Source: Oceanospirillaceae bacterium (GTDB lineage Bacteria; Pseudomonadota; Gammaproteobacteria; Pseudomonadales; Balneatricaceae). From it: 64,000 nt of DNA. Positions 43,219-52,548 of this stretch are shown here, piece after piece; position 1 is the first letter of the stretch, and the number at the start of each line of letters is the position of its first letter. The stretch covers positions 248,001 through 312,000 of the forward strand of contig JABSQZ010000001.1 of NCBI GenBank assembly GCA_013215505.1, given 5' to 3'. The translations under genes were made by a program, and so were the position numbers. A model generated the notes under the pieces. It did no database searches, was not told the DNA's origin, and saw only the letters and a list, made by a program, of their open reading frames with translations.

Positions 43219-45263
43219 GTCAGCTCATGTAATTGTTGCGGTTGCAACTCCTGTTGAAGATCTAAATTTCGACAGTCAGCACGGCCGGTGGCGGTGGCCG
43301 TCACTTGGCAGTCGATAAACAATTTAGGGTCAAATTCGTGCACTATTTGATTGGCACTCTGGCTCAAGACAACCTCAACAGACACTGCTCCGGCAGCTTT
43401 TGCCAACTTTAGTGCGCTGTCTTTGACCAGGACCTGGGCGCAGCTTAAAGCTGCCGCAAAAGTATCAAAACTTTGTGGTTGCTGTTGATGGTAGAGCCGA
43501 AACAAACCAAAGCTTGGCTGGCTAATAGTAAGATGCGCTCGCTGCACGACACTGCCCATCACCGCACCCACCGCATTGGCTACCTCACCGTGCTCAGGCA
43601 ATATCAATTTTTGATTGAGCCCCGCTGCCACCGTTGGATAATAGCTAGAGGCGGGGGCGCCCACCGCCACTATTGGATAATCATTGGCAAAGGCAATGCT
43701 AAATAGTGCTTGCTGCTGTGGGTTGATGATAAGTTCAGCCAGTAGCGCCGTCAATTTAGAGGCCTGTGCCTGAGCTAACACTCCGAGTTGATTTAAACTG
43801 GCCTCGATTAAAGTCGCACTGATTTTGCTAATCACCAAATCATAAACTTGTTGGCTGGGTTCTATCGCATCGTCTTTTTTCCAGGCTCGCAACCCGTAGA
43901 GACTGCTCATCTGTCGCGACCATATTTTTGCCGCCAGTATCGCCGCTTCGGTATGCAAATGGTCACTTTTAGCTAATACGTGGGCCGCATCGGTCGGGGT
44001 AAAGCCACTGTAAATGGCCAGTCCGGCACGCTGTAATTTTGCCAGACCACGCCCCAACTGACGGTTCTGTTCGCTGGCCCACTCCAGTTCCACCGGCCCG
44101 TTTTCCAGTTGCTTCCAGGCGTAAACAGCTTCTTCGCCCAACTGTTCAACTAACAACTCATCCGTGCTTAAGCGCAGCACAAATTTATTATTCCTGGCAT
44201 TCGGGTAACTAGCCAGTTGCACTTTGAGCTTATTGACAATGTCCGGGTATTGCTGCGCCAACAGGCACAGCGGGATAACGCGCCTGGGGCCTATCTCCAG
44301 TCCTTTACCGGGGCTGATACGCACTTCGCTGTCACCGCCTAAACCGCTACAAAAAACCTTAACAGCCTCCACCATAGGTCGCCAGCTGCCCACTTTTGCA
44401 CCATCGCTACTCAGCTGCGGCTGACCGTTAGTGACTATGGCGATATCTGTGGTAGTACCCCCCATATCGACCACTAGGGCATTTTTCACTCCGCTTAATG
44501 CGCAGGCACCAACCACGCTGGCCGCGGGCCCAGACAGCACCGTAGTGACTGGTTGCTGCATCGCGGTAGCGGTATTGATCAGCGAGCCGTCACCTTTAAC
44601 AATCATCAGCGGCGCCACTATCTGCCGTTGCGCTAAGATTTTTTGCACTGAATAAATTAACTGTTGAATAAAGGGAATCATGCGCGCATTCAGTACCGCG
44701 GTCAGCGCCCGCTGTGGAGCACCTAAACTACTGGCCAGCTCGTGACCACAAGCGACCGGCTTACCGGATAATTCCTCAACCAGAGCACGCAGTTTAAGCT
44801 CGTGAGCATTATTGCGGGTCCCAAACATACTGGAGATGGCAAATGCAGATACGGAATTTTTTAGTCGCATTATGCTCTGACGGGCTGTTATTTCATCCAG
44901 AGGCTGCTGTTGCATACCATCGGCGTCGTGACCACCACTGAGCATCACTGTGGCAGCTTTTGATACGATACTTTGCAGGCCTATTTTCTGCACTTGCCGC
45001 GGGTTGTAACCGGCCAACAGCACCGCGACGTTGGCGCCCTGGCCTTCGACAACCGAGTTAGTGGTTAATGTAGTCGAGAGTGAACAGAGCTCAATATCTA
45101 ACAGCAGCTCTGGTCCCAAACCGGCAATCGCCCGGTCAATACCGATGCTAAGATCTTCTCTGGTGGTTAAACTTTTAAAACTAGCGACTACTTGGTGTTG
45201 CTCGTTTACCAGTACAGCATCCGTGTAAGTGCCTCCGGTATCTATCCCCAGTCGATACGCCAT
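43212..45263 (-). CDS. hydantoinase/oxoprolinase family protein
   Basis: A 683-residue protein of the hydantoinase A/oxoprolinase class, with an actin-like ATPase fold. The phosphate-1 loop MAYRLGIDTGGTYTDAVLVN opens it. VVDMGGTTTDIAIVTNGQPQ (about 265-285) is the phosphate-2/connector stretch. It is close in length to HyuA. No HyuB partner is adjacent, which is unusual since the A and B chains normally work together. The first 55 bp are duplicated upstream (45346-45400). It would hydrolyse a five-membered lactam or cyclic imide with ATP; the substrate is unknown. Confidence 0.87.
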   Translation of the reverse strand: MAYRLGIDTGGTYTDAVLVNEQHQVVASFKSLTTREDLSIGIDRAIAGLGPELLLDIELCSLSTTLTTNSVVEGQGANVAVLLAGYNPRQVQKIGLQSIVSKAATVMLSGGHDADGMQQQPLDEITARQSIMRLKNSVSAFAISSMFGTRNNAHELKLRALVEELSGKPVACGHELASSLGAPQRALTAVLNARMIPFIQQLIYSVQKILAQRQIVAPLMIVKGDGSLINTATAMQQPVTTVLSGPAASVVGACALSGVKNALVVDMGGTTTDIAIVTNGQPQLSSDGAKVGSWRPMVEAVKVFCSGLGGDSEVRISPGKGLEIGPRRVIPLCLLAQQYPDIVNKLKVQLASYPNARNNKFVLRLSTDELLVEQLGEEAVYAWKQLENGPVELEWASEQNRQLGRGLAKLQRAGLAIYSGFTPTDAAHVLAKSDHLHTEAAILAAKIWSRQMSSLYGLRAWKKDDAIEPSQQVYDLVISKISATLIEASLNQLGVLAQAQASKLTALLAELIINPQQQALFSIAFANDYPIVAVGAPASSYYPTVAAGLNQKLILPEHGEVANAVGAVMGSVVQRAHLTISQPSFGLFRLYHQQQPQSFDTFAAALSCAQVLVKDSALKLAKAAGAVSVEVVLSQSANQIVHEFDPKLFIDCQVTATATGRADCRNLDLQQELQPQQLHELTY

Positions 45264-45490
45264 ATAATTCCTCTAGATAGCTGCTAACTGTGTGTTTATC
45301 TGGCGCGACGTCCTCGACGATTAGCATCGCAACCTGCTCTTCTACCAACACAACATGCGTGTACCTGCCCGGGGTATCTAACACCCAGTCGATACGCCAT
45401 ATACTTATGCTATGTAGCTGCTGCTTGTGTTGTTATCAGGCGCGACGACTCCGACGATTGGCACCACGCTCGGCTCTTCTGCGCTGCATC
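45222..45490. repeat. diverged 137-bp tandem duplication
   Basis: Copy one (about 45222-45345) contains the real 5' end of the hydantoinase gene, its leader and a degenerate copy of the DUF1289 3' end. Copy two (about 45358-45490) contains a degenerate hydantoinase 5' end, the same leader and the real DUF1289 3' end. CCAGTCGATACGCCATATA (45249-45267, 45386-45404) and TAGCTGCT recur at a 137-138 bp spacing, and GGCGCGACG at 45302 and 45439. Confidence 0.85.
45296..45400 (-). pseudogene. chimeric remnant: hydantoinase N-terminus joined to DUF1289 C-terminus
   Basis: This 34-codon open frame arises from the tandem duplication. It begins MAYRLGVRYPG (compare MAYRLGIDTGG of the real hydantoinase) and ends AGCDANRRGRRAR (compare RGANRRSRRA of the DUF1289 protein). 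It is probably not functional, but it carries a copy of the hydantoinase leader and start. Confidence 0.6.
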
Positions 45491-45678
45491 GTCTGCTGAA
45501 CGCGAATAATCAATTGATCCTTGACCTCGGCGAGCTCCTGTTCGTCGTAGCCCTGCCACTGAGATATTTCAGAATCGGTACGACCGCAGCCAAAGCACCA
45601 GCCGGTTGTCTGATCTTTTTTGCAGACTCCGACACAAGGGGACATCTCTGCACTGGCAATCAATTGTGCATCATTCAT
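45436..45678 (-). CDS. DUF1289 domain protein
   Basis: An 80-residue Cys-rich protein. SPCVGVCKKDQTTGWCFGCG holds the four Cys typical of DUF1289 (probable metal site), followed by RTDSEISQWQGYDEQELAEV and a basic C-terminal tail RRRAERGANRRSRRA. Function is not established. The gene is upstream of hydantoinase on the same strand, and its 3' end is duplicated at 45296-45345. Confidence 0.87.
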   Translation of the reverse strand: MNDAQLIASAEMSPCVGVCKKDQTTGWCFGCGRTDSEISQWQGYDEQELAEVKDQLIIRVQQTMQRRRAERGANRRSRRA

Positions 45679-46069
45679 TTCAGCTTTCCTTCTAGAGAAT
45701 CATATTGCCTGGGCGGGCATTCATTACTGACGCGATTTACGGGCAATAACCCGCCCAGTATCTGAAAACTTTACTCAAGAATGCTCTTTGCTGAATTGTT
45801 ACTAGCGACTCAATGCTATGTAATTGCGACTCAGGTCGCGAAAGGATAAGCTCCTTGCTTTCTCTGCGGACAATAAAGCCTTCAGACCCGCCCCAGCCAA
45901 TGCCCTGCAATCAGATGTTTTCAAGGGTTGTCTGGGGCAGAAGCGCACAAGCCAGCTAGCTTTTGTGCGAGCGAAAAAATACTGTAATGCTGGGTAAATT
46001 AGTTAAAGACCTTCAAAATACATCAAAGGTCTTTAACAAAAGAGGGGATCAATATGACAGAGGTACCAA
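45679..46069. other. 391-bp intergenic region with inverted repeats
   Basis: Between DUF1289 and the amidotransferase gene. CTGGGCGGG (45709-45717) and CCCGCCCAG (45750-45758) form a 9-bp inverted repeat with a 32-base spacer upstream of DUF1289. GTTAAAGACCTT (46002-46013) and AAGGTCTTTAAC (46026-46037) form a 12-bp perfect stem, a likely terminator for the amidotransferase gene. No gene is seen. Confidence 0.6.
46002..46037 (-). terminator. hairpin after the class II amidotransferase gene
   Basis: A perfect 12-bp stem with a 12-base loop, 33 bp downstream of the stop on the minus strand. The right arm begins AAGGTCTTTAAC. It is AT-rich with no long T-run. Confidence 0.5.
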
Positions 46070-46867
46070 CTAAGCGTTAGCCATTTCCTGGCAGTCTTTA
46101 ATTGCCATTTTAAATTCTTCCGGCTGCTGCATTGCACATATTTTAAGACCGTGCCCCGGTTCGACCATTTTCCAATCTTGGTCAGCGACATCTAAAGGCT
46201 CAGAGGCAATCACAACGCCGCTGCCGTTACAGCGATAGTACAAGCTGGGAGCGCGACAGTCCGAGGAGTAGCGAAATGCGTAGATATGCTTGCCGTCACT
46301 TAATGTTGCAGTAAAACGAAACGCTGCTTTGATTCCCTTTTTTTGCATTAGCTGGTTAACTTTGTTGCAGAGTTTAGACACTGCGGCTATCGGGTCTTTA
46401 TCTAGACCAAAGGCAAACAGGGCCAGGAACAATGCCTCGGAATCGGTGGTGCCCTCGCGGCCGACGTAATATTTATCCGGAATTAAATTTTCCAGATCAC
46501 GGCGTACTTTGTCGTATTCCGCTATTTGTCCGTTGTGCATAAACATCCAGTTTTCAAAGCTGAACGGATGACAATTAGCTCTGCTGGTATAAGTGCCGGT
46601 AGAGGCTCTTACATGGGCAAAAAATAATCCTGAGCTGATTTGTTGGCACAAACTCAGAAGATTTTGATCGGCCCATGCCGGCAGTATCTCCCGGTAAATA
46701 CCCGGAGTTCTTTTTCCACCATACCAACCCAAGCCGAAGCCGTCACCGTTGATGGCAGTTTTCGATTCCGAAGCATTTAAACTTTGCTTGATCAAAGAGT
46801 TAATAGGATTTTCAATCAGCTTCTCTAAATATATTTCCTTACCCGCGTAAGCCAGCCAGCGACACAT
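46070..46867 (-). CDS. class II glutamine amidotransferase (YafJ-like)
   Basis: 265 residues. The mature N-terminus is Cys2 (MCRWLAYAGK), the catalytic nucleophile of Ntn-type glutaminases. NGDGFGLGWYG, FFAHVRASTGTYTSRANCHP (with the R and the H/F of the active site) and MFMHNGQIAEYDKVRRDLEN are standard. TTDSEALFLALFAFGL is the YafJ/DUG3-type end of the Gn domain. No synthetase domain is attached, so it probably releases ammonia from a gamma-glutamyl amide or acts on gamma-glutamyl peptides. It is a single gene. Confidence 0.88.
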   Translation of the reverse strand: MCRWLAYAGKEIYLEKLIENPINSLIKQSLNASESKTAINGDGFGLGWYGGKRTPGIYREILPAWADQNLLSLCQQISSGLFFAHVRASTGTYTSRANCHPFSFENWMFMHNGQIAEYDKVRRDLENLIPDKYYVGREGTTDSEALFLALFAFGLDKDPIAAVSKLCNKVNQLMQKKGIKAAFRFTATLSDGKHIYAFRYSSDCRAPSLYYRCNGSGVVIASEPLDVADQDWKMVEPGHGLKICAMQQPEEFKMAIKDCQEMANA

Positions 46868-47075
46868 AGTTACCTCTTCTTAATTGTTGTATAGATAAAC
46901 CCAATACTGCGGTTCGTCTTAGTGAGGGAACATTTTTGCATATTTAATCCTCTAAGTACGAAATATTCGAAAATTCACTACCCGTGGATGCAATACTTAT
47001 TTAGAATCTGCGTCCATAACTTCCCTGTGAATAACCCTTTGTTTAAATCTATAAATTCATTTTGAGACTTGTACT

Positions 47076-47813
47076 TTGAGCTGTAAAATAGCTGTTAATA
47101 ATTTACCGACAAAAGACCAACAACACTGCTGCAATTGCAACCTCAATTCTCTGTGTATGGCGGTATCTTTGGATAGCAGCGAAATGTCGAGACTTGATGA
47201 CATCATCGCCAGGGGAAAACCACTGTCTAAAGGTCAGCAATTGGTGGCACAGGGAGAAGCCTTTAAGTTTGTCTTCGCGATCAAGACCGGCAGTGTTAAA
47301 ACAGTCAATACCAGCAGCAACGGCGATGCGCAAATCACCGGCTTCTATTTTCCAGGTGATTTGATAGGTTTAAATGCCATTGACACAGGGATTTGTCAGG
47401 ATACTGTCAGCGCTTTGGAAACCACCACCGTCTGCCAAATTCAGTTTGAGCAATTGGATGATCTCTCGGCACAATTACCTAAATTACGCCGGCAGATTCT
47501 CAAAAGCATGAGTAAATATTTGTGTAATGAACAGCATATGTTACAGCTGCTGGCTAATAAAAATGCCGATCAGCGCATTGCTACTTTCCTGTTGCGCCTT
47601 TCCAACAGATTTAAAGCTCGGGGATTTTCTGCATGCCGCTTTCGCCTCTCAATGTCGAGAAATGAAATTGGCAATTATCTGGGTATTACTGTCGAAACGG
47701 TCAGCCGGGTATTAAGCAGATTACAGAAAAATGGCTATATTGGCGTTGAGAATAAAGAGATTGATATTTTAAACTTTAAGTCGTTGCTAAAACTCAGTCA
47801 GGAATCTGCATAA
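47076..47813 (+). CDS. fnr: FNR-type oxygen-sensing regulator
   Basis: About 245 residues, with the start at TTG 47076. The only in-frame ATG further down (codon 28) would delete the iron-sulfur cysteines, so a non-ATG start is very likely. Cluster ligands are C18, C21, C27 (HCCNCNLNSLC) and the Cys in TTTVCQIQF, matching E. coli C20, C23, C29 and C122. The effector domain (FYFPGDLIGLNAID) and the DNA-reading helix GNYLGITVETVSRVLSR follow, with E and R as in FNR, so TTGAT-N4-ATCAA sites are expected. It is a global anaerobic regulator binding a [4Fe-4S] cluster. It is a single gene. Confidence 0.88.
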   Translation: MSCKIAVNNLPTKDQQHCCNCNLNSLCMAVSLDSSEMSRLDDIIARGKPLSKGQQLVAQGEAFKFVFAIKTGSVKTVNTSSNGDAQITGFYFPGDLIGLNAIDTGICQDTVSALETTTVCQIQFEQLDDLSAQLPKLRRQILKSMSKYLCNEQHMLQLLANKNADQRIATFLLRLSNRFKARGFSACRFRLSMSRNEIGNYLGITVETVSRVLSRLQKNGYIGVENKEIDILNFKSLLKLSQESA

Positions 47814-48035
47814 CCCCGATTAGCTAACTGGAAAGTGAACAACATAACGACCTCAAGTTTGCCAAGAACATAATTCTACCAATAGGTCAGAGACTCTGGG
47901 GAAAACCTAGTAATGCTTTTATAGTTGTGTATAGTGCATGGGAACATGCGTAAAAAGTCTGCTATGTTCCTCAAGCACCAAAGTTATATCACCATTCGGT
48001 GCACAACATTTTTCACTTAGATTTAAGGCCTTACC

Positions 48036-48578
48036 ATGTCTTTTGACGAATTTTATGTTAAATCAGTTGTCCGCTCTGTCGACAACTGGCCCGAGCAAGG
48101 TGTCGTGTTCCGCGATATCACTCCTATCTTTAAAGATCCCAAAGCATTGCGCATGGTCTCAGATGCTTTTATTCAACGCTATATCGATTCTGACATCACT
48201 CATATTGCCTGCATCGACGCCCGCGGTTTCCTAGTGGCTTCGATAATGGCTTATCAATTGGGCTTACCACTGGTATTAGTGCGTAAAAAAGGCAAGCTTC
48301 CTGGAGAGACCATTACCCAAGAATATAAATTGGAGTACGGAACTGCTGAAATCGAAATGCAGGTAGACGCACTTGAAGCGGGTGATAAGGTATTAGTATT
48401 TGACGATCTTATTGCCACGGGTGGTACTTTACTAGCCGCCTGTACCTTAATTAAAAAATTCGGGGCAACCGTGGTTGAAAGTGCTGCCATCATCAACTTA
48501 CCGGATTTACAAGGCGCTAGTTTAATCGAAGATGCAGACATTCCAGTCTTTACACTGCTTGCTTACGAAGGTCTTTAG
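48036..48578 (+). CDS. apt: adenine phosphoribosyltransferase
   Basis: 180 residues. It converts adenine and PRPP to AMP (purine salvage). GVVFRDITPIFKDPKALRMV is the family start, IACIDARGFLVASIMAYQLG matches the adenine-binding region, and the PRPP loop is VLVFDDLIATGGTLLAA. RKKGKLPGETITQEYKLEYG is the flexible loop. All expected elements are present. AAGG lies upstream of the ATG. It ends with a strong hairpin (48584-48609). It is a single gene. Confidence 0.95.
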   Translation: MSFDEFYVKSVVRSVDNWPEQGVVFRDITPIFKDPKALRMVSDAFIQRYIDSDITHIACIDARGFLVASIMAYQLGLPLVLVRKKGKLPGETITQEYKLEYGTAEIEMQVDALEAGDKVLVFDDLIATGGTLLAACTLIKKFGATVVESAAIINLPDLQGASLIEDADIPVFTLLAYEGL

Positions 48579-48583
48579 AACAA

Positions 48584-48609
48584 CTTGCTAGGGGGCACCC
48601 CCTAGCAAG
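48584..48609. terminator. hairpin after apt
   Basis: CTTGCTAGGGGG (48584-48595) and CCCCCTAGCAAG (48598-48609) form a perfect 12-bp stem with a very short loop, 5 bp after the apt stop. It is a probable terminator; the T-run is weak. Confidence 0.6.
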
Positions 48610-48740
48610 CCCTTCCAGGCTAAGGTATTACTCGCTTTTTTTTGCTCACTGGCCTTCTTCAGGTCATCACTATTAGCATGCTTGATCACTGACTATTTTG
48701 TTGTCACTTTTTACTTTCACAGCTATAGGTCTCGAACAAT

Positions 48741-49643
48741 ATGACGTATCAACTCGCCGCTCTAGGTGCCGGTCTCTGCTTTGCGCTCTCACCGTTTTTT
48801 TCCGTGAACGCAGTAAAAGCGTTAGGTTCTGTCAGGTTTAACAAGTGGCGTATGTCGATTGTATTTGTAATGTTGGCAACAATGGCCTTTGCCACTGGAG
48901 GCTGGCGTGCCGATTTACTCGATTGGTCGCTGGTAATAGTGATTAGTTCACTGGTGGGTATTTTCCTTGGCGATACGCTGCTATTTTTAGGCCTGAAGAG
49001 AATGGGGCCGCGAAGAAACACTGTCATCTTTGCTTTGAACGCGCCTATGACCGTTTTTCTTGGCTGGATGTTTCTGGATGAAAGATTATCTTTGTCTGCA
49101 CTGATCGGTACCTTGATGATCACCAGCGGGGTAATTACCGCGGTGGTGTTTGGCCGCAACAAAAAACAGCAACATAAATTGGAGGAAACTCAAGGTAAAT
49201 TATTAGTTGCTGTCGGTATTACACTGGCCTCAGCTCTGTGCCAGGCTTTTAGTTTAGTTATCTTGCGCCCGGCAATGGAATCGGGAATAGACCCAGTGGC
49301 AGCCAGTGCTGTTCGTGTCGGCATCGCCGCCCTGTGCCTGCTAATGGTCGGTTTCATTGTAAATATGCGAAGCCCTGAGCGCGCCGCTAACAAAGTACCG
49401 ATGACTGGCTTGATCATTTTACAAATTTCCGCCAGTGGTTTCTTGGCAATGGGGTTGGGAATGACACTATTACTGTTTGGACTAAAAGGCGGCGATACAG
49501 GTATTATTTCCACCTTGTCATCTATCTCTCCCATAATTGCCCTGCCGATACTTTGGCTGCTGATGAAGCAGGCACCTGCAGCCAACGCCTGGATAGGTGC
49601 AGTCCTGGCCGTCTGCGGTACTGCCACACTGTTTTTGCTGTAG
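48741..49643 (+). CDS. EamA/DMT family transporter
   Basis: 300 residues with ten TM helices in two EamA repeats. The first repeat ends FLGWMFLDERLSLSALIGTL, the second ends IIALPILWLLMKQAPAANAW; both carry the P-x-x-x-x-x-x-x-x-x-E/Q-type end of the EamA domain. It would be an inner-membrane metabolite or drug exporter. The substrate is unknown. The last 84 bp of the gene are tandemly duplicated, in degenerate form, directly after the stop (49644-49727). Confidence 0.87.
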   Translation: MTYQLAALGAGLCFALSPFFSVNAVKALGSVRFNKWRMSIVFVMLATMAFATGGWRADLLDWSLVIVISSLVGIFLGDTLLFLGLKRMGPRRNTVIFALNAPMTVFLGWMFLDERLSLSALIGTLMITSGVITAVVFGRNKKQQHKLEETQGKLLVAVGITLASALCQAFSLVILRPAMESGIDPVAASAVRVGIAALCLLMVGFIVNMRSPERAANKVPMTGLIILQISASGFLAMGLGMTLLLFGLKGGDTGIISTLSSISPIIALPILWLLMKQAPAANAWIGAVLAVCGTATLFLL

Positions 49644-49727
49644 CTGATGAAACAGGTACTTACAGTCAACGCTTGAGTGGGTGCATTGTTAGCCGTTTCC
49701 GGTACGACTAGCCTATTTTTACTGTGA
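49560..49727 (+). repeat. 84-bp tandem duplication of the EamA gene 3' end
   Basis: CTGATGAAGCAGGCACCTGC (from 49560) through the stop at 49643 is repeated with substitutions as CTGATGAAACAGGTACTTAC (from 49644) to TGA 49727. The copy has an internal TGA and cannot extend the protein, so it is a decaying duplicate. Confidence 0.85.
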
Positions 49728-49748
49728 CTGACACCGCGCAGGTAGCTA

Positions 49749-50165
49749 TCAGCTAAACAGCCCTGCAATCAACAGATAACGGCCGGCTTTACCTATCACT
49801 ATAAACAGGCTACACCAGTAAATATTTAACTTTAGCCAACCGGCAAGCAAACACAGTGGATCGCCTATTAACGGTAGCCAGGACAACACTAAAGCGGGCG
49901 CACCGCGGTGCTGCAACCATCTTTTAGCCCGCTGCTGCCGCCCTCTGTCTAATACTTTGGCGGGATAGTAAATGCTGATAACCCTGCCCATTACTAAGGT
50001 CAAAATTCCACCGACGCTATTGCCTGCAATGGCAACGCTCAACAATTGCCACAGCGGAATCTGCCCATCATCAACCAACCAGGCCAAAGCGACCTCTGAG
50101 CCTCCCGGCAGCAGTGTAGAGGCAATAAAGCTACTGGCGAACAGCCCCCATAATTCCAACGCCAT
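49749..50165 (-). CDS. yqaA: YqaA family membrane protein (DedA/VTT superfamily)
   Basis: 138 residues, four hydrophobic segments. The VTT-type core FIASTLLPGGSEVALAW (a reentrant-loop-like G-rich piece) and VAIAGNSVGGILTLVMGRVI are typical of small YqaA proteins. FIVIGKAGRYLLIAGLF closes it. It is a member of the DedA/SNARE-associated group linked to membrane lipid or undecaprenyl-phosphate transport. It is convergent with the EamA gene and sits just downstream of recQ on the same strand (31 bp), possibly cotranscribed. Confidence 0.85.
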   Translation of the reverse strand: MALELWGLFASSFIASTLLPGGSEVALAWLVDDGQIPLWQLLSVAIAGNSVGGILTLVMGRVISIYYPAKVLDRGRQQRAKRWLQHRGAPALVLSWLPLIGDPLCLLAGWLKLNIYWCSLFIVIGKAGRYLLIAGLFS

Positions 50166-50196
50166 TACAGCCCCACTTTAGCGGCGACTACTACTG

Positions 50197-52326
50197 TCAT
50201 TTATGCGCCAGCCCCATACTGACACAGCGAATCACCGCCAACTCGTAGACTCCGCCCAGCGCCTCATAGACAGGTTTAAGCGCTAAACCATGCACTGCCT
50301 GGGACTGAATAATTTCCTGTTCTATTACTTGCACTTCTTGTGCGGGGAGTTCAACCACTTCATCAACAGTCAATTCACCCCGAGAAATCCCCGCGGCTAA
50401 ATGATTGTAAATAACCGCTACTGACAGCTTTTGCATGCTGGCTACCTGGCTGACCAACATGCCGGTTTTAAACAGTGTGATAGATTCATTTGCCTGTTGA
50501 TCTACGTTCAATTGCTCATCCGGTTCTTCATTCAACACTGCCAGGAACTGGTCGCCATACAGATCTAATTTTCGTTCGCCCACACCACTGACTTTTTGCA
50601 TTTGCGTGCGATTGGTAGGGCGGTACATCACCATTTCCATCAGCGTTGCATCGTGGAAGATGATGTAAGGAGGCACATCTTGTTCTTTCGCCAGTTCCGA
50701 GCGCAGTGCCCGCAGTGCCTCCCATAATATGTGTTCCTGGGAGTCCAGCTTGTGTTGTACGGATTTTTTCTTGTCGTATTTAGTGCGTGCGGTTTTCTTG
50801 CGCAAGTCTTCGCGCAACTCGATGGTCTCTTCTCCACGCAACAGCGGCCGACACTTTTCGGTCAATCGCAACACCCCAAAGCGCTCGTAATCCACCCCCA
50901 GATAACTTCTGGCAACTAGCTGGCGAAACACCGAGCGCCACTGTTGTTTATTGAGCTCAGGGCCAATATTCCAAATAGACAATTTTTCGTGCCCGAACTG
51001 TTTAACCTTTTCCGTCTCAGACCCGGTTAATACATCGACGATGTGATTGACGCCAAAGCTTTGGCCGGTACGATAAACAGCCGACAATACCTTTCTGGCC
51101 GCTTCAGTGCCGTCCCAGACAGGTACTGGTTGCAGACAATTGTCACAGTTACCGCAAGCGGGATGTTCGCTCTCGCCAAAGTAACCTAACAGCACCTGGC
51201 GTCTACAGCTGGTGATTTCACATAGGCCTAGGATGGCCTCGAGCTTTTGCCGCTCCACTTGTTTGATATTATCTGGCGCCTGCGATCCCTCGACCATCTG
51301 CCGGAGAAAGACTACATCCTGAAGCCCGTATACCATCCAGGCATTGGCGGGTTGACCATCACGGCCAGCGCGACCAGTCTCCTGGTAATAGGCCTCAATA
51401 CTTTTAGGCAGGTCCAAATGGGCAACAAATCGCACATTAGGTTTATCGATTCCCATACCAAAGGCGATAGTTGCAACGATAATCACTTTATCTTCGGTTA
51501 AAAATCTATGCTGGTGATGCTTTTTTAAATCGGAGGACAGGCCTGCGTGATAAGGCAGAGCATTTAGGCCTTTGGTACAGAGCCAGGCCGCTGTCTCTTC
51601 AACACGTTTGCGCGACAGGCAGTAAACAATACCGGCATCGTTAAGGTGTTCTGATTGAATGAAAGCCAGTAACTGCTCTCTGGCACGATCTTTTTGACCA
51701 ATACGGTAGCGAATATTGGGCCGATCAAAGCCCTGGATAAATATATTGGTCTGGCGCAATTCAAGACGCTGTTCAATCTCAAGTTGGGTGCGACTATCAG
51801 CAGTGGCTGTTAAAGCAATGCGCGGCACGTCCGGAAAGTTATTGGCAAACTGCGCTATCTGCAAATATTCAGGCCGAAAATCATGCCCCCACTGAGAGAC
51901 ACAGTGCGCCTCATCAATAGCGATCAATGCCAGCTGGCACTGGGATAACAACTGCCAGGTTTTTGGCTTGAGTAATCGCTCCGGTGCTATGTACAACATA
52001 TCCAACTCGCCGCGCAGTAACTGTTGTTCTACTTCATTTTGCACCTGAAAATCTAACGAGGAGTTCAGGTATGCGGCGTTAATACCCCACTGTGATAGCG
52101 CGGTCACTTGATCATGCATCAAGGCGATCAGCGGCGAGACAACAATAGCAGTACCGGGCCGGATCAATGCCGGTAACTGGTAGCACATAGATTTACCGCC
52201 GCCGGTGGGCATGATCACTAAAGTATCCCGGCCATCGAGCATACTTTCAATGATCTGCTGCTGTCCGGATCTAAAACCATCGTAACCAAAAACATCTTTC
52301 AGAACTTTTAGCGCTTGCTCAGCCAT
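50197..52326 (-). CDS. recQ: ATP-dependent DNA helicase RecQ
   Basis: 709 residues from ATG 52326, which has TAGGGT upstream; an in-frame start at 52386 adds 20 atypical residues. Motif [17 protein letters not shown], motif [20 protein letters not shown] and motif [14 protein letters not shown] are canonical. The zinc module is [20 protein letters not shown] followed by CGNCDNC. An RQC winged helix and an HRDC domain (about 530-610; [20 protein letters not shown]) complete the protein. It unwinds DNA 3'-5' in recombination and repair. Confidence 0.95.
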   Translation of the reverse strand: MAEQALKVLKDVFGYDGFRSGQQQIIESMLDGRDTLVIMPTGGGKSMCYQLPALIRPGTAIVVSPLIALMHDQVTALSQWGINAAYLNSSLDFQVQNEVEQQLLRGELDMLYIAPERLLKPKTWQLLSQCQLALIAIDEAHCVSQWGHDFRPEYLQIAQFANNFPDVPRIALTATADSRTQLEIEQRLELRQTNIFIQGFDRPNIRYRIGQKDRAREQLLAFIQSEHLNDAGIVYCLSRKRVEETAAWLCTKGLNALPYHAGLSSDLKKHHQHRFLTEDKVIIVATIAFGMGIDKPNVRFVAHLDLPKSIEAYYQETGRAGRDGQPANAWMVYGLQDVVFLRQMVEGSQAPDNIKQVERQKLEAILGLCEITSCRRQVLLGYFGESEHPACGNCDNCLQPVPVWDGTEAARKVLSAVYRTGQSFGVNHIVDVLTGSETEKVKQFGHEKLSIWNIGPELNKQQWRSVFRQLVARSYLGVDYERFGVLRLTEKCRPLLRGEETIELREDLRKKTARTKYDKKKSVQHKLDSQEHILWEALRALRSELAKEQDVPPYIIFHDATLMEMVMYRPTNRTQMQKVSGVGERKLDLYGDQFLAVLNEEPDEQLNVDQQANESITLFKTGMLVSQVASMQKLSVAVIYNHLAAGISRGELTVDEVVELPAQEVQVIEQEIIQSQAVHGLALKPVYEALGGVYELAVIRCVSMGLAHK

Positions 52327-52548
52327 GTCTACCCTACATAAAAAAACTAAAATCGATATTGTGCTTGTTAATAGATCAAGTGTCACAACAAGCGGCCAAT
52401 TATCCTCAAAGCATCTGTCACTGTCATCTCATATTGGCGCTTTGAAGCTTATTTATGGCCGTTGCAACGGGAATAAAAACAAACTGTCTATGTTTATAAT
52501 CTCAGTTGGAGTAAACTACGCCCTGTTATTTTTCCAGGATCTGCAGCT

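Noticed and set aside
45181-45384. 67-residue minus-strand gene
   Set aside because: It reads an off-frame of the tandemly duplicated hydantoinase start (resemblance MLDTPGRYTHVVLVEEQ comes from the duplication).
49190-49768. 192-residue minus-strand gene with an internal repeat
   Set aside because: It is the antisense of the EamA gene and of its duplicated 3' end; the internal repeat is only the 84-bp duplication seen in reverse.
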